From: Flavobacteriaceae bacterium
GTDB lineage: Bacteria; Bacteroidota; Bacteroidia; Flavobacteriales; Flavobacteriaceae
Assembly: GCA_030683815.1 (NCBI GenBank)
Contig: JAUXPJ010000011.1
Coordinates: forward strand, 38,203 to 102,202
Reading direction: 5' to 3'
Length of the DNA: 64,000 nucleotides
Part shown: positions 63,654 to 64,000 of the stretch, in pieces
Layout of the letters: each line of letters opens with the position of its first letter
Numbering within the stretch: position 1 is the first letter of the stretch
Made by a program: the position numbers and the translations under genes
The notes under the pieces: model-generated
Databases searched by the model: none
Told to the model about the DNA's origin: nothing
What the model saw: only the letters and a program-made list of their open reading frames with translations

Positions 63654-64000
63654 AGTGTTTAAATTTAGTGATTAATAATTAATTTTCAATATTTAAACAA
63701 ATTGCAATTTTTCTGTTGGATTTTTGTGATAATATAAACCACAACGGTCACGTATAACTGTCCGTTACGGGTTTTTATGCGTTAATTTTCAGTTTGGCAC
63801 CGACTTCAGCAATTCCGAGTTGATTCAGACGAAGTCGAATCCGCCGTAATTGCGGTTATACAATGTGTGTGCCCTGCATGAGCAGTGCTCACACTTAGTG
63901 AAGCTAAATGAAAAAATTCAAAAATGCAAATTTGAATTGAAAATAGCAACATTAAGTGTGATTATTTTTCCAGAGGGTGTGAGACCCTTACGTGCGGAGT
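63654..64000. other. 347-bp gene-free stretch to the window end
   Basis: Upstream region of the JAMM-like lipoprotein gene. Contains GTCCGTTACGGGTTTTTATG (63759-63778) and an inverted CTCACACTTAGTG (63888-63900) near ATTAAGTGTGATT (63951-63963) word. No gene is recognised; whatever follows starts beyond the window. Confidence 0.5.

Overview
The window is AT-rich, gene-dense DNA from a member of the Bacteroidota, most likely a Flavobacterium-like Flavobacteriaceae. Grounds: a type IX secretion cargo with thrombospondin type 3 repeats and a gliding-motility-type C-terminal domain beside a PorP/SprF protein; a TonB-dependent receptor with a carboxypeptidase-like N-terminal domain; an OlsF-type ornithine-lipid acyltransferase; an atpD-atpC pair away from the rest of the ATP synthase genes; no clear Shine-Dalgarno sequences; and several TAnnTTTG -7 boxes.

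Layout. 1-5268: partial superoxide dismutase, fructose-1,6-bisphosphatase, a GNAT enzyme, aspartate kinase, OlsF. 5269-6410: an IS200-like (RAYT) transposase inside its own palindromic and 52-bp tandem repeats. 6404-13901: a dehydrogenase-VOC fusion, panB, an O-methyltransferase, a PAP2 phosphatase, tatA, mutS, a SpoU RNA methylase. 14020-16375: small membrane proteins, a frameshifted lipoprotein gene, and two decayed RAYT copies with a second palindrome family inside a duplicated segment. 16376-21280: mgtE, rsmA, a DUF4286 gene, serS, ribF. 21420-28367: secreted metalloprotease, PorP/SprF protein, TonB receptor. 28533-35209: atpD-atpC, rseP, feoA-feoB with a tiny Cys-rich partner under an apparent iron operator, and a ZIP transporter. 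35372-51960: leuS (with large in-frame insertions), histidine kinase, enoyl-CoA hydratase, HD hydrolase, bacilliredoxin, ileS, a DksA-like gene, lspA, uvrC, patatin/outer-membrane protein.

52400-61020 is an accessory island. After an IS3 remnant comes a compact module bounded by 54-bp direct repeats (53055-53107 and 60908-60961). One arm, on the minus strand, encodes a sigma-70-like factor, an unknown 117-residue protein and an ImmA/IrrE metallopeptidase, all overlapping. The divergent arm encodes a tandem-ubiquitin protein, an E2-like protein, a ThiF/E1-like enzyme, a Cys-rich DUF6527-like protein and an HNH nuclease. A double-domain DNA methyltransferase converges on the nuclease gene with one base between them. 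The shared intergenic region holds palindromic operator-like sites. I read this as a regulated ubiquitin-like conjugation plus restriction-modification defence module.

The second notable system is in leuS: a DUF559-type nuclease domain bracketed by short DNA hairpins sits in frame in the tRNA-synthetase editing domain, and a further hairpin pair sits just before KMSKS. One repeat is read in a different frame from its sister copies, so the repeats are DNA-level mobile sequences rather than protein motifs. The window ends with two secreted or lipoprotein genes of unknown function, one carrying a JAMM-like His/Ser/Asp signature.
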